From: a candidate division LCP-89 bacterium
GTDB lineage: Bacteria; Electryoneota; B3-LCP
Length of the DNA: 64,000 nucleotides
Direction: 5' to 3'
Assembly: GCA_025774555.1 (NCBI GenBank)
Contig: JALGVT010000001.1
Span: 1 to 64,000, forward strand
Part shown: positions 10,076 to 17,647 of the stretch, piece after piece
How positions within the stretch are numbered: the first letter of the stretch is position 1
Layout of the letters: the number at the start of each line of letters is the position of its first letter
The notes under the pieces: model-generated
Databases searched by the model: none
What the model was told of the DNA's origin: nothing
What the model saw: only the letters and a program-made list of their open reading frames with translations
Program-made: the position numbers and the translations under genes

Positions 10076-10415
10076 GCGGAGAACTTATTTGTTTAAACTC
10101 ATGATTTTTGTCAAACGCTTAGGACCAGAGGCATTTATCTGGACAGCCGCGCTACTGTTTCTGGCTTTTACCTATCCGGACGGGGAGGAGCATTTCAGTT
10201 TTTGCGTTTTTAAGTTCCTGGGATTTGACCACTGCCCGGGGTGCGGACTCGGGCATTCGATTTCGTATCTGCTGCACGGCGAATTTGCCAGATCATTAGC
10301 AGCGCACTGGCTGGGCGGTTTTGCGCTTGTGGTGTTGGTTCTAAGAATTATCTCTCTCGTCAGAAATGCGTTATCGCGCACCTATCCAGAATCAATGAAA
10401 GAAACGATAAATTAA
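10062..10415 (+). CDS. DUF2752 membrane protein
   Basis: 117 aa with about three membrane segments. The DUF2752 hallmark is present: HCPGCGLGHS near residue 60 followed by LLHGEFARSLAAHW, with an upstream Cys in FSFCVFKF. The function is unknown. Such proteins often sit beside TM2-domain genes, as here. The start overlaps the preceding gene; an in-frame ATG near 10101 would give a shorter product. Confidence 0.75.
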   Translation: MELNRRRTYLFKLMIFVKRLGPEAFIWTAALLFLAFTYPDGEEHFSFCVFKFLGFDHCPGCGLGHSISYLLHGEFARSLAAHWLGGFALVVLVLRIISLVRNALSRTYPESMKETIN

Positions 10416-10439
10416 GGAAATAAAATTCAGGAGATGATT

Positions 10440-10790
10440 ATGGCGAAACTCATTCATTTAATGCCGGACCTTCACGGAGAAGAAGCGATCTACGTCCAGA
10501 AGCTGATTGAAGATATGGATGATGATCAAGCGCAGCTATTTATCAACGCTTATCGAACCCGCCGCCGCGATCCGTTATTAATTCTGCTTACCGGCTGCAT
10601 CGGGCTGGTCGGATTTGCAGGCATCCAGCGTTTTATCATCAATCAGATCGGTATGGGACTGCTCTACTTCTTCACGGGCGGGTTATGTTTGATCGGCACC
10701 ATAGTCGATATGGTGAATTATCAGCGGCTGGCATTTGATTATAACGCCCGCGAAGCGCAGCAGGTGGCGATGATGGTCAAGGGTAATTAG
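10440..10790 (+). CDS. TM2-domain membrane protein
   Basis: About 116 aa. A charged N-terminal region precedes two membrane segments of the TM2 type (GFAGIQRFIINQIGMGLLYF near 60, then GGLCLIGTIVDMV). The track starts at 10434, but that ATG lies inside the purine run; AGGAG followed by 6 nt favours the ATG at 10440. The role is unknown; pairing with DUF2752 suggests a common envelope function. Confidence 0.75.
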   Translation: MAKLIHLMPDLHGEEAIYVQKLIEDMDDDQAQLFINAYRTRRRDPLLILLTGCIGLVGFAGIQRFIINQIGMGLLYFFTGGLCLIGTIVDMVNYQRLAFDYNAREAQQVAMMVKGN

Positions 10791-10802
10791 GGAAACCGAG
10801 AA

Positions 10803-10927
10803 GGGGCTGTCCCAAAAGTCTATAAACTGTCATTACGAACGAAGTGTGGTAATCTCTTAGTGCTTGTAATATAGGAGATTGCCACGTCACTACGTTCCTC
10901 GCAATGACTCGATTTGGGACAGCCCCT
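10803..10927. repeat. Long inverted-repeat intergenic element, copy 4 (compact)
   Basis: This is the shortest complete copy. GGGGCTGTCCCAAAAG and TTTGGGACAGCCCC enclose TGTCATTACGAACGAAGTGTGG, GAGATTGCCACGTCA and CCTCGCAATGAC. The interior matches copy 1 almost base for base but lacks its central palindrome. It starts 12 bp after the TM2 gene stop. Confidence 0.85.
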
Positions 10928-11194
10928 TTGCTAATTTAGAAGCTGATAGAATGATAATAAAACTGGAATAAGCAGGAGATTTCGGTGTATTTATCTCTAA
11001 AATCGCTTGATCATGGCATATCAGATTCTTATATTATACGGTTATCTTTACTTAGATATTGGCTTACTTTTTAAAAATAAAGCAAGACGTAAAGGGAGGA
11101 TTGAAGCATATAATCCTCCATTCGTTGCAAATACGGACTCGATATAACGAGATCGAAACAGGACGAATTCAATCTGTTGGAACGGTAAAAATAT

Positions 11195-12637
11195 ATGCTG
11201 TTTAATTCACTCTCCTTCCTGATATTCTTTCCCATCGTCGTATCTCTCTATTTTGCCATACCTCACCGCTTCCGGTGGTCGATGCTGCTGGTCGCCAGTT
11301 ACTATTTCTACATGTGCTGGAAACCTGAGTACATCGTCCTCATATTTGCTTCGACTATAGTTGACTACTACGCCGGGCTTAAGATGGGGAAGCTTAGTGA
11401 ACGAAAGAAGAGGCGACCCTATTTGATTCTGAGTCTTTTTACCAATCTGGCGCTGTTATTCTCATTTAAGTACCTGGATTTTTTCAATGATTCACTACGG
11501 GTAGTTTTAAATTCATTCAATATATTTTACAACGTCGGCGCTTTTGACGTGTTGCTGCCGGTCGGCATATCATTCTACACCTTCCAGACGCTGAGCTACA
11601 GCATAGATATGTATCGCGGTAAGCGAGAATCGGAAAAACACTTCGGTATTTTTGCGCTGTACGTCTCTTTCTTTCCACAGCTCGTTGCCGGTCCCATCGA
11701 ACGTTCGACCCGTCTTTTGCCCCAGTTGCGCGAAGAGCATAAATTTGAATATGAGAACGTCATTGAGGGCTTGAAATTGATGCTCTGGGGATTTTTCAAG
11801 AAGGTAGTCATTGCGGATCGCGTAGCCGTCTATATCAACCAGGTTTATGGCGCACCGGGGGAATATGGCAGTATAACACTCATCTTAGCCACCTACTTCT
11901 TTGCATTTCAGATTTACTGTGATTTCTCCGGTTATTCGGATATCGCCAGAGGAACGGCTCTGCTGATGGGGTACCGGATCATGAATAACTTCAATCTGCC
12001 CTATTTTTCCCGTTCGATGGCAGAGTTTTGGGATCGCTGGCACATTTCGATGACGTCGTGGTTTCGAGATTACCTCTATTTTCCACTGGGAGGCAGCCGC
12101 TGTTCCAAGCTTCGCTGGCGGTTTAACCTCTTTATAGTCTTCGCGCTGGCGGGATTATGGCATGGGGCGAACTGGAATTTCGTGGCGTGGGGAAGCCTGC
12201 TTGGCTTCTATGTGATAGTATCACCCTTCACATTGCAGATAAGAAAAAAAGTCACACATATACTCCATATCGATCGATCTGTCAATTTCCATGAGTTCGT
12301 CAAGATCATAGTCACTTTTCACATGAATTTCATCGCGCTGGTCTTTTTCAGGTCCAGTTCGATGGCTAATATTATATACACTTTGAAGCAATTTTTTGTT
12401 TTCGATTTTTCGATGCGCGGCATTCTTGCTCCGTTTGGCAAAAGCGAGATGTTAATCGCCATCGGAACCATTATCTTCTTAAATATAATCCAGATTATTC
12501 AGATGCGGCATGGTACAGATCAATTCCTCACTAATGAATCGAAATGGCTGCGGCGTTCTGTCTATATCCTCGTGGCAATAGGTATCGCAGCTTTTGGAAA
12601 ATTCCAGGCGATTGACTTTATCTACTTCCAGTTTTAG
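11195..12637 (+). CDS. MBOAT family O-acyltransferase (AlgI/DltB-like)
   Basis: Multi-pass inner-membrane enzyme (480 aa) that transfers acyl groups to an extracytoplasmic polysaccharide or similar acceptor. Visible family marks: LPVGISFYTFQTLSYSIDMYRG near 130, FPQLVAGPIER near 158, AEFWDRWHISMTSWFRDYLYFPLGG near 276 and the active-site histidine in LAGLWHGANWNF near 322. It is followed 8 bp later by an SGNH-like protein, the usual AlgI-AlgX/J type pairing. The acceptor polymer is unknown because no polysaccharide synthase is in the window. Confidence 0.9.
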   Translation: MLFNSLSFLIFFPIVVSLYFAIPHRFRWSMLLVASYYFYMCWKPEYIVLIFASTIVDYYAGLKMGKLSERKKRRPYLILSLFTNLALLFSFKYLDFFNDSLRVVLNSFNIFYNVGAFDVLLPVGISFYTFQTLSYSIDMYRGKRESEKHFGIFALYVSFFPQLVAGPIERSTRLLPQLREEHKFEYENVIEGLKLMLWGFFKKVVIADRVAVYINQVYGAPGEYGSITLILATYFFAFQIYCDFSGYSDIARGTALLMGYRIMNNFNLPYFSRSMAEFWDRWHISMTSWFRDYLYFPLGGSRCSKLRWRFNLFIVFALAGLWHGANWNFVAWGSLLGFYVIVSPFTLQIRKKVTHILHIDRSVNFHEFVKIIVTFHMNFIALVFFRSSSMANIIYTLKQFFVFDFSMRGILAPFGKSEMLIAIGTIIFLNIIQIIQMRHGTDQFLTNESKWLRRSVYILVAIGIAAFGKFQAIDFIYFQF

Positions 12638-12645
12638 AGTGTTGC

Positions 12646-13719
12646 ATGCAAAAGGGAATTACGTTAAAGGTTCTACTCTATTTTACGGGAATGGTCTGTC
12701 TATTTCTGTTTTTAATAACGAAGAACGGCTATTTGATGGATTGGCTCACACTTTCCGGCACACCCTACGGCAACCTGTATAAAAACTGCAGAGTTGACGT
12801 CTTCAAAATTCCGATGGAGCCCACCAAACAGCCTCCCGAAACTTACAATCGAACCGACATAGACAGTTGTGATATTATACTCATTGGTGATAGTTTTATA
12901 AGTGAATGTCCGGGGCACCACTATTTCGGCGTCGAACTATCCAAGAGATTGAATAAGAAGGTTTTCCAGTTGGAGATAAAGCCGGATCTTTTTCATGAGT
13001 TGAATCGCAGCGGTATTGGATGGACGGAAAAGGAGAGGATTATATTATTTGAAACAGGCGAAAGCGGTATAATTAAAAACTTCTCAAAATTCCCGGATCT
13101 CAGACCTGTACCTATAGAGCGAACCGATGAAGGTATTAATGCAGATATTAAAAGACAGTCGATACTCACCAAAATCCGCACGAGGTGGTTTGTCGGCACA
13201 GAGAAAAACTATTCTTATTTCATTAAGAATAACGTGATCGTAGAGTCTTTCATAAACGGGTGGCATTCCACGCTTTTTCACAAGTTTGGCATCATATCCG
13301 ATCTGACGCCAGTGTATTCGCTGGATCCGCCTATGTTATTCGAGTCGCGTAATTTCGGCGACAGAATGACCAGTTTTTACTTCGATCATAACGACCGCCT
13401 TATCAATAGAACCACAGATAATATCAAGACCATCAGCGACAGCTTGAAGACGCTGTACAATATCGAGTTCGTCTTTTTAAGCATACCTGATAAGTACACT
13501 CTCTATCACGGGTTTATCAACGATGACGAATATGATAACTACCTTCCCAGGCTGCAGGATGATCTTTTGAAAAAAGGCATACCCACGATAGATCTTTATC
13601 AGCCTTACCTGAATTCGACGGTGATTGTCTATCATCCATCTGACAATCACTGGGTTTCCGAAGGCGTGGCTATCGCGTTAGATGAAACGGTCAAGGGTAT
13701 GACGGATATATTACACTGA
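12646..13719 (+). CDS. SGNH/AlgX-like acetyltransferase partner protein
   Basis: 357 aa, with one N-terminal membrane anchor (LLYFTGMVCLFLFLI) and an extracytoplasmic domain. ILIGDSFISE near residue 83 supplies a GDS-type nucleophile and YHPSDNHWVSEGVAIA near 330 supplies the DxxH dyad of SGNH/AlgX-like hydrolases. With the MBOAT gene 8 bp upstream, it probably takes the acyl group exported by the MBOAT protein and acetylates a glycan. Overall similarity beyond the motifs cannot be judged here. Confidence 0.7.
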   Translation: MQKGITLKVLLYFTGMVCLFLFLITKNGYLMDWLTLSGTPYGNLYKNCRVDVFKIPMEPTKQPPETYNRTDIDSCDIILIGDSFISECPGHHYFGVELSKRLNKKVFQLEIKPDLFHELNRSGIGWTEKERIILFETGESGIIKNFSKFPDLRPVPIERTDEGINADIKRQSILTKIRTRWFVGTEKNYSYFIKNNVIVESFINGWHSTLFHKFGIISDLTPVYSLDPPMLFESRNFGDRMTSFYFDHNDRLINRTTDNIKTISDSLKTLYNIEFVFLSIPDKYTLYHGFINDDEYDNYLPRLQDDLLKKGIPTIDLYQPYLNSTVIVYHPSDNHWVSEGVAIALDETVKGMTDILH

Positions 13720-13748
13720 AGAGGCGAAGTAATTATTTAGAAAATAAC

Positions 13749-13777
13749 TTGATAAGCATCAAAGATATTTGTAAATT
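13749..13777 (+). promoter_or_regulatory. Promoter of the initiator tRNA gene
   Basis: TTGATA (13749-13754), 17-bp spacer, TAAATT (13772-13777), with the tRNA 5' end 11 bp after the -10 element. Confidence 0.6.
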
Positions 13778-13787
13778 GTTGATATAC

Positions 13788-13861
<74 letters not shown>

Positions 13862-13868
13862 CAAAGCA

Positions 13869-13896
13869 TAAACCCGTTCTACTTGGACGGGTTTTT
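13869..13896 (+). terminator. Rho-independent terminator after tRNA-fMet
   Basis: AAACCCGT...ACGGGTTTTT hairpin with T run just after the tRNA. A near copy (AAAACCCGTTC...GACGGGTTTTA) recurs at about 14000-14027 as part of the duplicated unit. Confidence 0.75.
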
Positions 13897-13898
13897 AC

Positions 13899-13994
13899 GC
13901 TCGTTGGGCTCATATCCGCCGCATGGCGGACAGAGGTTCCACCGATGCTCCACAGGAGCAAGGCGTCTCTTCGGGAAAATCCTCTCCCCGCTAC
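13899..13994 (+). pseudogene. Degenerate tRNA-fMet 3'-half with palindromic insertions, copy 1
   Basis: Begins GCTCGTTGGGCTCATA and ends AATCCTCTCCCCGCTAC exactly as the intact tRNA. The stretch after the anticodon is replaced by the palindrome TCCGCCGCATGGCGGA, and the T loop is interrupted by a segment containing TGCTCCACAGGAGCA. The 5' half is missing, so it cannot form a tRNA. The short ORFs tracked here are artefacts. Confidence 0.8.
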
Positions 13995-14029
13995 GAACCA
14001 AAAACCCGTTCTTTATGGACGGGTTTTAC

Positions 14030-14125
14030 GCTCGTTGGGTTCATATCCGCCGTACGGCGGACAGAGGTTCCACCGATGCTCCGCAGGAGCAGGGCGTCCC
14101 TTCGGAAAAATCCTCTCCCCGCTAC
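14030..14125 (+). pseudogene. Degenerate tRNA-fMet 3'-half with palindromic insertions, copy 2
   Basis: Same 96-bp architecture as copy 1, about 131 bp downstream, with a few substitutions (GGGTTCATA, TCCGCCGTACGGCGGA, TGCTCCGCAGGAGCA). The palindromes keep compensating changes, so pairing is preserved between copies. Confidence 0.8.
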
Positions 14126-14581
14126 AATATAAGAAACAACGGCTTAGAGACGATTCTGAGCCATTGTTTTTCTCTTTAAAAATTAAAATTCCCACCCTAT
14201 TTCCCACCTCCAAGATAATTTTTCGGGACAATCCTGGTAAACAAAATCCTCCTTTACTTACGAAAAAGCCCCCAGGTTGGTACTATCCATGGTAATAATA
14301 TTTTTTTGATTTCTATCATTTTTTTACTGGTGGAGAGGTCACTGGCTTTTGCCAAAAAATTGTTTTACCAAACAATGAGGATATTTCAAAACCGAAGGGC
14401 TGATACAAGAAAAAACATTGCGTAAGAGAATAGTTGAATAGTGCAAAATCATCAACAATGGGTTGGAGCCTATAACTCTTGCAAATGCTAAGAAAATCTT
14501 TTAGCTTTATATAAATCGATCCAACAGGTTTTGACCAAGCATTTCTTATAAAGCCCAAGTCACTAGAAGCAAAGGTTACTC
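14126..14581. other. 456-bp gap upstream of the PAS-sigma54 regulator
   Basis: No supported gene. The 80-codon minus-strand ORF at 14316-14558 has no ribosome site or motif. A small dyad TTGTTT-TACC-AAACAA lies near 14360. No convincing -24/-12 or -35/-10 pair was found by eye. Confidence 0.4.
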
Positions 14582-15958
14582 ATGACCTCAAGATCCAAGC
14601 AAAATCAGGAAATAACTAACAATGAACTGCTGGCAATGATAAATAGTATTTCCGACGGTGTAATGGCGATCAATCGTCATAAAAGAATTACCTTCTTTAA
14701 TAAGGCTGCCGAAAAAATCACCGGCGTTGAACTGAATGATGCAATCGGAAGAAAATGCTTCGATGTGTTTGGAATTACCGATGGAGAATGTGAGTTATGC
14801 CGTACTCTGGAAACGAATAGGTCGGTGATCAACCACTTTATCCGAATCACTTGTATTGAAGGACGAACCGTCCCTGTCAGCATTTCCACTGCGGTGTTGA
14901 AAGATTCAAAGGGAATAATTACTGGTGCAATTGAAACCTTCCGTGACCTCAGCCAGGTGGAGGCGCTGCGCAAACAACTGGAAAGCAGCTATATGTTTGA
15001 GGACATGATCGGACGCAGCCAGAAGATGCAGGATATCTTCGATCTGTTGCCTATCATAGCTCAAAGTGAATCCACGGTTCTCATCGAAGGGGAAAGCGGA
15101 ACTGGAAAGGAGTTGGTTGTACGAGCAATTCACAACGCCAGCCCCAGAAGTGGAAAGCCGATTGTCACGGTCAATAGCGGAGCGATTCCTGACAACCTAC
15201 TTGAATCCGAACTTTTCGGGTATAAGGCGGGGGCTTTCACCGATGCCAAAAAAGATAAAAAAGGGCGCTTTGCTTTAGCCGAAGGAGGCACTCTATTTCT
15301 GGATGAAATTGGCGATATTTCACCCAATTTGCAGGTTAAGCTGTTGCGAGTGCTACAGGAATATGTCTATGAACCTTTGGGAGGCACAGAATCGATTAAA
15401 GCAGATGTACGTATCATTGCAGCGACCAATCAGGATTTGCTTGAATTAATGAAATTAGGGAGGTTCCGACAAGACCTGTATTACCGCATTAACGTCATCA
15501 AGATCAAGATGCCGCCTCTACGCGAAAGGATGAGCGATATTCCTTTGCTCACCGATCATTTCATCGGTAGATTCAATCATCTGCGTAATAAGGATATTTC
15601 CAGCATTACCGCTGACGCGTTGAAAATCTTGATGAATTTCGATTTCCCCGGCAATGTGCGTGAATTGGAAAACATTATTGAACACGCTTTCGTCTTATGC
15701 CCTGGCGGTGTTATCCAACCTGAACACCTACCAACCTACATCCATGAAACGCGTCCTATTCCTGCTGTGGAAATTGCTTCCAACATCAAGGAGATGGAGG
15801 CTCTGTTCCTGACCGCGGCGCTGCAACGCAACAGATGGAGCCGCCAGGACACAGCGCGGGAACTGGATATCAATCCCTCGACTTTGTATCGTAAGATCAA
15901 GAAATTAGGACTAACCTTTCCCAATTCCCATACCGAATCTGAATCCAGCTCCGACTAA
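14582..15958 (+). CDS. PAS-domain sigma-54-dependent activator (NtrC/Fis family)
   Basis: 458 aa. An N-terminal PAS domain (about 15-130) contains a cysteine cluster (GRKCFDVF then CELC near residues 58-80). An AAA+ domain follows (Walker A GESGTGKE near 169, Walker [12 protein letters not shown] near 236) and a C-terminal Fis-type helix-turn-helix ([20 protein letters not shown]). The sigma-54 contact loop reads GAFTDA rather than GAFTGA. It lacks a receiver domain, so it senses a signal directly, plausibly redox or a ligand through the PAS cysteines. The next genes are the Hdr-like operon, preceded by a dyad and a -24/-12 site, so this is most likely its activator. Confidence 0.9.
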   Translation: MTSRSKQNQEITNNELLAMINSISDGVMAINRHKRITFFNKAAEKITGVELNDAIGRKCFDVFGITDGECELCRTLETNRSVINHFIRITCIEGRTVPVSISTAVLKDSKGIITGAIETFRDLSQVEALRKQLESSYMFEDMIGRSQKMQDIFDLLPIIAQSESTVLIEGESGTGKELVVRAIHNASPRSGKPIVTVNSGAIPDNLLESELFGYKAGAFTDAKKDKKGRFALAEGGTLFLDEIGDISPNLQVKLLRVLQEYVYEPLGGTESIKADVRIIAATNQDLLELMKLGRFRQDLYYRINVIKIKMPPLRERMSDIPLLTDHFIGRFNHLRNKDISSITADALKILMNFDFPGNVRELENIIEHAFVLCPGGVIQPEHLPTYIHETRPIPAVEIASNIKEMEALFLTAALQRNRWSRQDTARELDINPSTLYRKIKKLGLTFPNSHTESESSSD

Positions 15959-16003
15959 TTGCATATGCGCACGATACTGTCTATGTATCGTGCGCATATG
16001 CAA
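15959..16003. promoter_or_regulatory. Perfect 19-bp inverted repeat, candidate enhancer (UAS) of the Hdr-like operon
   Basis: TTGCATATGCGCACGATAC, a 7-nt loop, and the exact reverse complement. Each arm contains its own dyad GCATATGC, with centres 33 bp apart (about three helical turns), as expected for two activator dimers. The nearer dyad is about 118 bp upstream of the -24 element. No T run follows, so a terminator role is less likely but possible, since it abuts the regulator's stop codon. Confidence 0.65.
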
Positions 16004-16113
16004 TCCATCTTTTAATCCTGAGCATAAAACAGTCGCATTCTCCCCCGCTTTTAAGTGTTTATCTCATTAAATATCAATATATTACCACAATGGGAGCCAA
16101 ATTTATGGAAAAT

Positions 16114-16129
16114 CGGCGTGTATATTGCT
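16114..16129 (+). promoter_or_regulatory. Sigma-54 (-24/-12) promoter of the Hdr-like operon
   Basis: CGGCGTG-TATA-TTGCT against consensus TGGCACG-N4-TTGCW. GG and GC are exactly 10 bp apart. It lies about 58 bp before the first ORF start (16173), overlapping the falsely extended tracked ORF. Confidence 0.65.
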
Positions 16130-16172
16130 TATCATGTACAATAGAAAGGGACAAAACCAGGAGGATGTAGAA

Positions 16173-16535
16173 ATGATCGGTTTAGACAGATTGATGAAAT
16201 TACCTGGCGCTGTGGCGGTAGGGCAGTTTGACGCGGAAGGCAAGATTATCCGCAAACTGGGAAATATTCCTGAAGATGCGCGTCAGCAGATTGCCATGAT
16301 GAATGCTGAACAGACGGAGAACTTAAACGCCAGAGCACAGATCCTCGGTCAGCAAACCGGAATGGAATGGACCCCAATGATCGGTTGGTTGATGTGGGGT
16401 GGTAAGCACATTCTTTGTGTAGTTGACAACAATTGTCTGATCATCGAAGCAAAACATGCTGATCTCAACCAATTGATGGTTGATCTTTTTGGTTCGGGAC
16501 CGAGTGGAGGCAATCCGCCTTTGTCGGGATTATAA
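16173..16535 (+). CDS. DUF2173-like protein
   Basis: About 120 aa, predicted soluble. The segment GLDRLMKLPGAVAVGQFDAEGKI and the later WGGKHILCVVDNNCLIIEA resemble DUF2173 proteins, which occur with sulfur-oxidation and Hdr-like genes. The track starts at 16125, but AGGAGG lies 8 nt before the ATG at 16173 and the sigma-54 promoter occupies 16114-16129, so the later start is correct. It is the first gene of the operon. Biochemical role unknown; the roadblock-like fold sometimes suggested for this family is inference. Confidence 0.65.
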   Translation: MIGLDRLMKLPGAVAVGQFDAEGKIIRKLGNIPEDARQQIAMMNAEQTENLNARAQILGQQTGMEWTPMIGWLMWGGKHILCVVDNNCLIIEAKHADLNQLMVDLFGSGPSGGNPPLSGL

Positions 16536-16602
16536 TTAATAACCGAAAGTTTCAATGGCAAGCCGAGAATAAAGTTCTTATCTATCCGAAGGAGGAAGAA
16601 AG

Positions 16603-16791
16603 ATGGAAGCGAAAGAGGAAAAACCAAAACTGGGACATGGCGTTTATCATCCCAGCGCCAGACCAATGAAGGTCTATGTGGACAACGACGGAGTGATGTA
16701 CCTTTGTGATAAGGACATAGATCCTGACAAGCCTCTCAGAGGACAAGCTTGTTGGACTTGTGACCAGGTTCTATTTACTCGCGGTGGTTAA
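16603..16791 (+). CDS. Small CxxC protein of the Hdr-like operon
   Basis: 62 aa with a strong GGAGGAAGAAAG ribosome site. Cysteines in YLCDKD and ACWTCDQ could bind a metal or carry a thiol. Family not recognised. Its place between the DUF2173-like and TusA genes argues for a part in the same sulfur pathway. Confidence 0.6.
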   Translation: MEAKEEKPKLGHGVYHPSARPMKVYVDNDGVMYLCDKDIDPDKPLRGQACWTCDQVLFTRGG

Positions 16792-16840
16792 GTCCGCTGA
16801 AATGTATAAGTAATTCCCGAGTTACAAATTCATAACTATC

Positions 16841-16883
16841 AGGAGGCGATGAGTTGCTTTGCTCGGTGCTCATGTCGCCTCCT
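16841..16883 (+). terminator. Strong hairpin between the small CxxC gene and tusA
   Basis: AGGAGGCGATGAG pairs with CTCATGTCGCCTCCT (two unpaired bases) around a loop; a TTTTTTT run comes about 25 nt later. It may attenuate transcription between the first two genes and the rest. It does not match a riboswitch class I know. Confidence 0.45.
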
Positions 16884-16960
16884 TCTTAGAGAGGCGGCAA
16901 CATTTTTTTAGGAATTTGTGATAATTTACACAACCTAATTTACAAACCGGAGACGTAACA

Positions 16961-17221
16961 ATGAACAGTGAAGAGCTTGACAACCTGAAGGTTGATAAAG
17001 TAATTGACGCCAGAGGAACCGCCTGTCCCGGTCCACTGCTGGAAGCTAAACGCGGCATGGCTAAAGTACCGAAGAACGGCGGAATTATGGAGGTACTGTC
17101 ATCTGATGAGGGTACCAACGATGATATTCCTCTTTGGTCAAATAAGGTTAAACATGAATATCTGGGCAATATCGAAGAAGCCGGGTATTGGCGGTTGTTT
17201 ATCAGGAGGGGCAGCCGATGA
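16961..17221 (+). CDS. tusA: TusA-family sulfur carrier
   Basis: 86 aa, with the active-site motif DARGTACPGPLLEAKRGM near residue 18-35. Its CPxP cysteine carries persulfide sulfur in this family. In Hdr-type sulfur pathways TusA and DsrE deliver sulfur to the redox complex, and both are present here. The start at 16961 follows CGGAGACGTAACA. It overlaps the MvhD-like gene by ATGA, indicating translational coupling. Confidence 0.88.
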   Translation: MNSEELDNLKVDKVIDARGTACPGPLLEAKRGMAKVPKNGGIMEVLSSDEGTNDDIPLWSNKVKHEYLGNIEEAGYWRLFIRRGSR

Positions 17222-17634
17222 ATCCAAGCGGAGGGACTGAAAAAAACCGCCCCAAAATCCTCGCTTTCTCCACGAATAATATCTCCGATCCAGGTATCGA
17301 TCTCGCAGGCAGCGCCCATATGCACTATGATCCGGCTGTCAAGGTTATTAATGTGCCCTGTTCCAGCGGTATCAAGCCAAGCTGGGTATTGCATGCCTTA
17401 AATTCCGGATTCGATGGAGTCTTCATCGCTGCAGATGGAACAGATTGCGCTTATATTGCAGACTGTACTGACCGTACCGGCGTGGTCGTTGCGATGACAC
17501 AGGAGCTGCTTAAAAAGCACGACATTGACCCGCGACGGTTAAAAATGGCGGCAATCTGTTCCGTATGTGCCGAGTCGTTCGTTTCACATATGGAGAAATT
17601 CCAAGAAGCTTTACTCAAACTCGATTCTGCATGA
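17218..17634 (+). CDS. MvhD/FrhD-like electron-transfer subunit with altered Cys set
   Basis: 138 aa, related to the delta subunit that links HdrA to electron donors through a [2Fe-2S] cluster. The core VPCSSGIKPSWVLHALNSGFDGV near 46 and the C-terminal RLKMAAICSVCAESF are recognisable. The usual N-terminal CNWC pair is replaced by STNN and the usual GC of the second motif by AD, so cluster binding must differ. The start is the ATG at 17218 (GGAGGGGCAGCCG upstream, ATGA overlap with tusA), not the tracked 17188. Confidence 0.75.
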   Translation: MNPSGGTEKNRPKILAFSTNNISDPGIDLAGSAHMHYDPAVKVINVPCSSGIKPSWVLHALNSGFDGVFIAADGTDCAYIADCTDRTGVVVAMTQELLKKHDIDPRRLKMAAICSVCAESFVSHMEKFQEALLKLDSA

Positions 17635-17647
17635 AAGCGCATTTACA

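Noticed and set aside
13883-14295. Overlapping plus-strand ORFs of 69-116 codons after tRNA-fMet
   Set aside because: They are readings of duplicated tRNA fragments and terminators.
16841-16883. Riboswitch before tusA
   Set aside because: The hairpin is simple and matches no riboswitch consensus I can recall.
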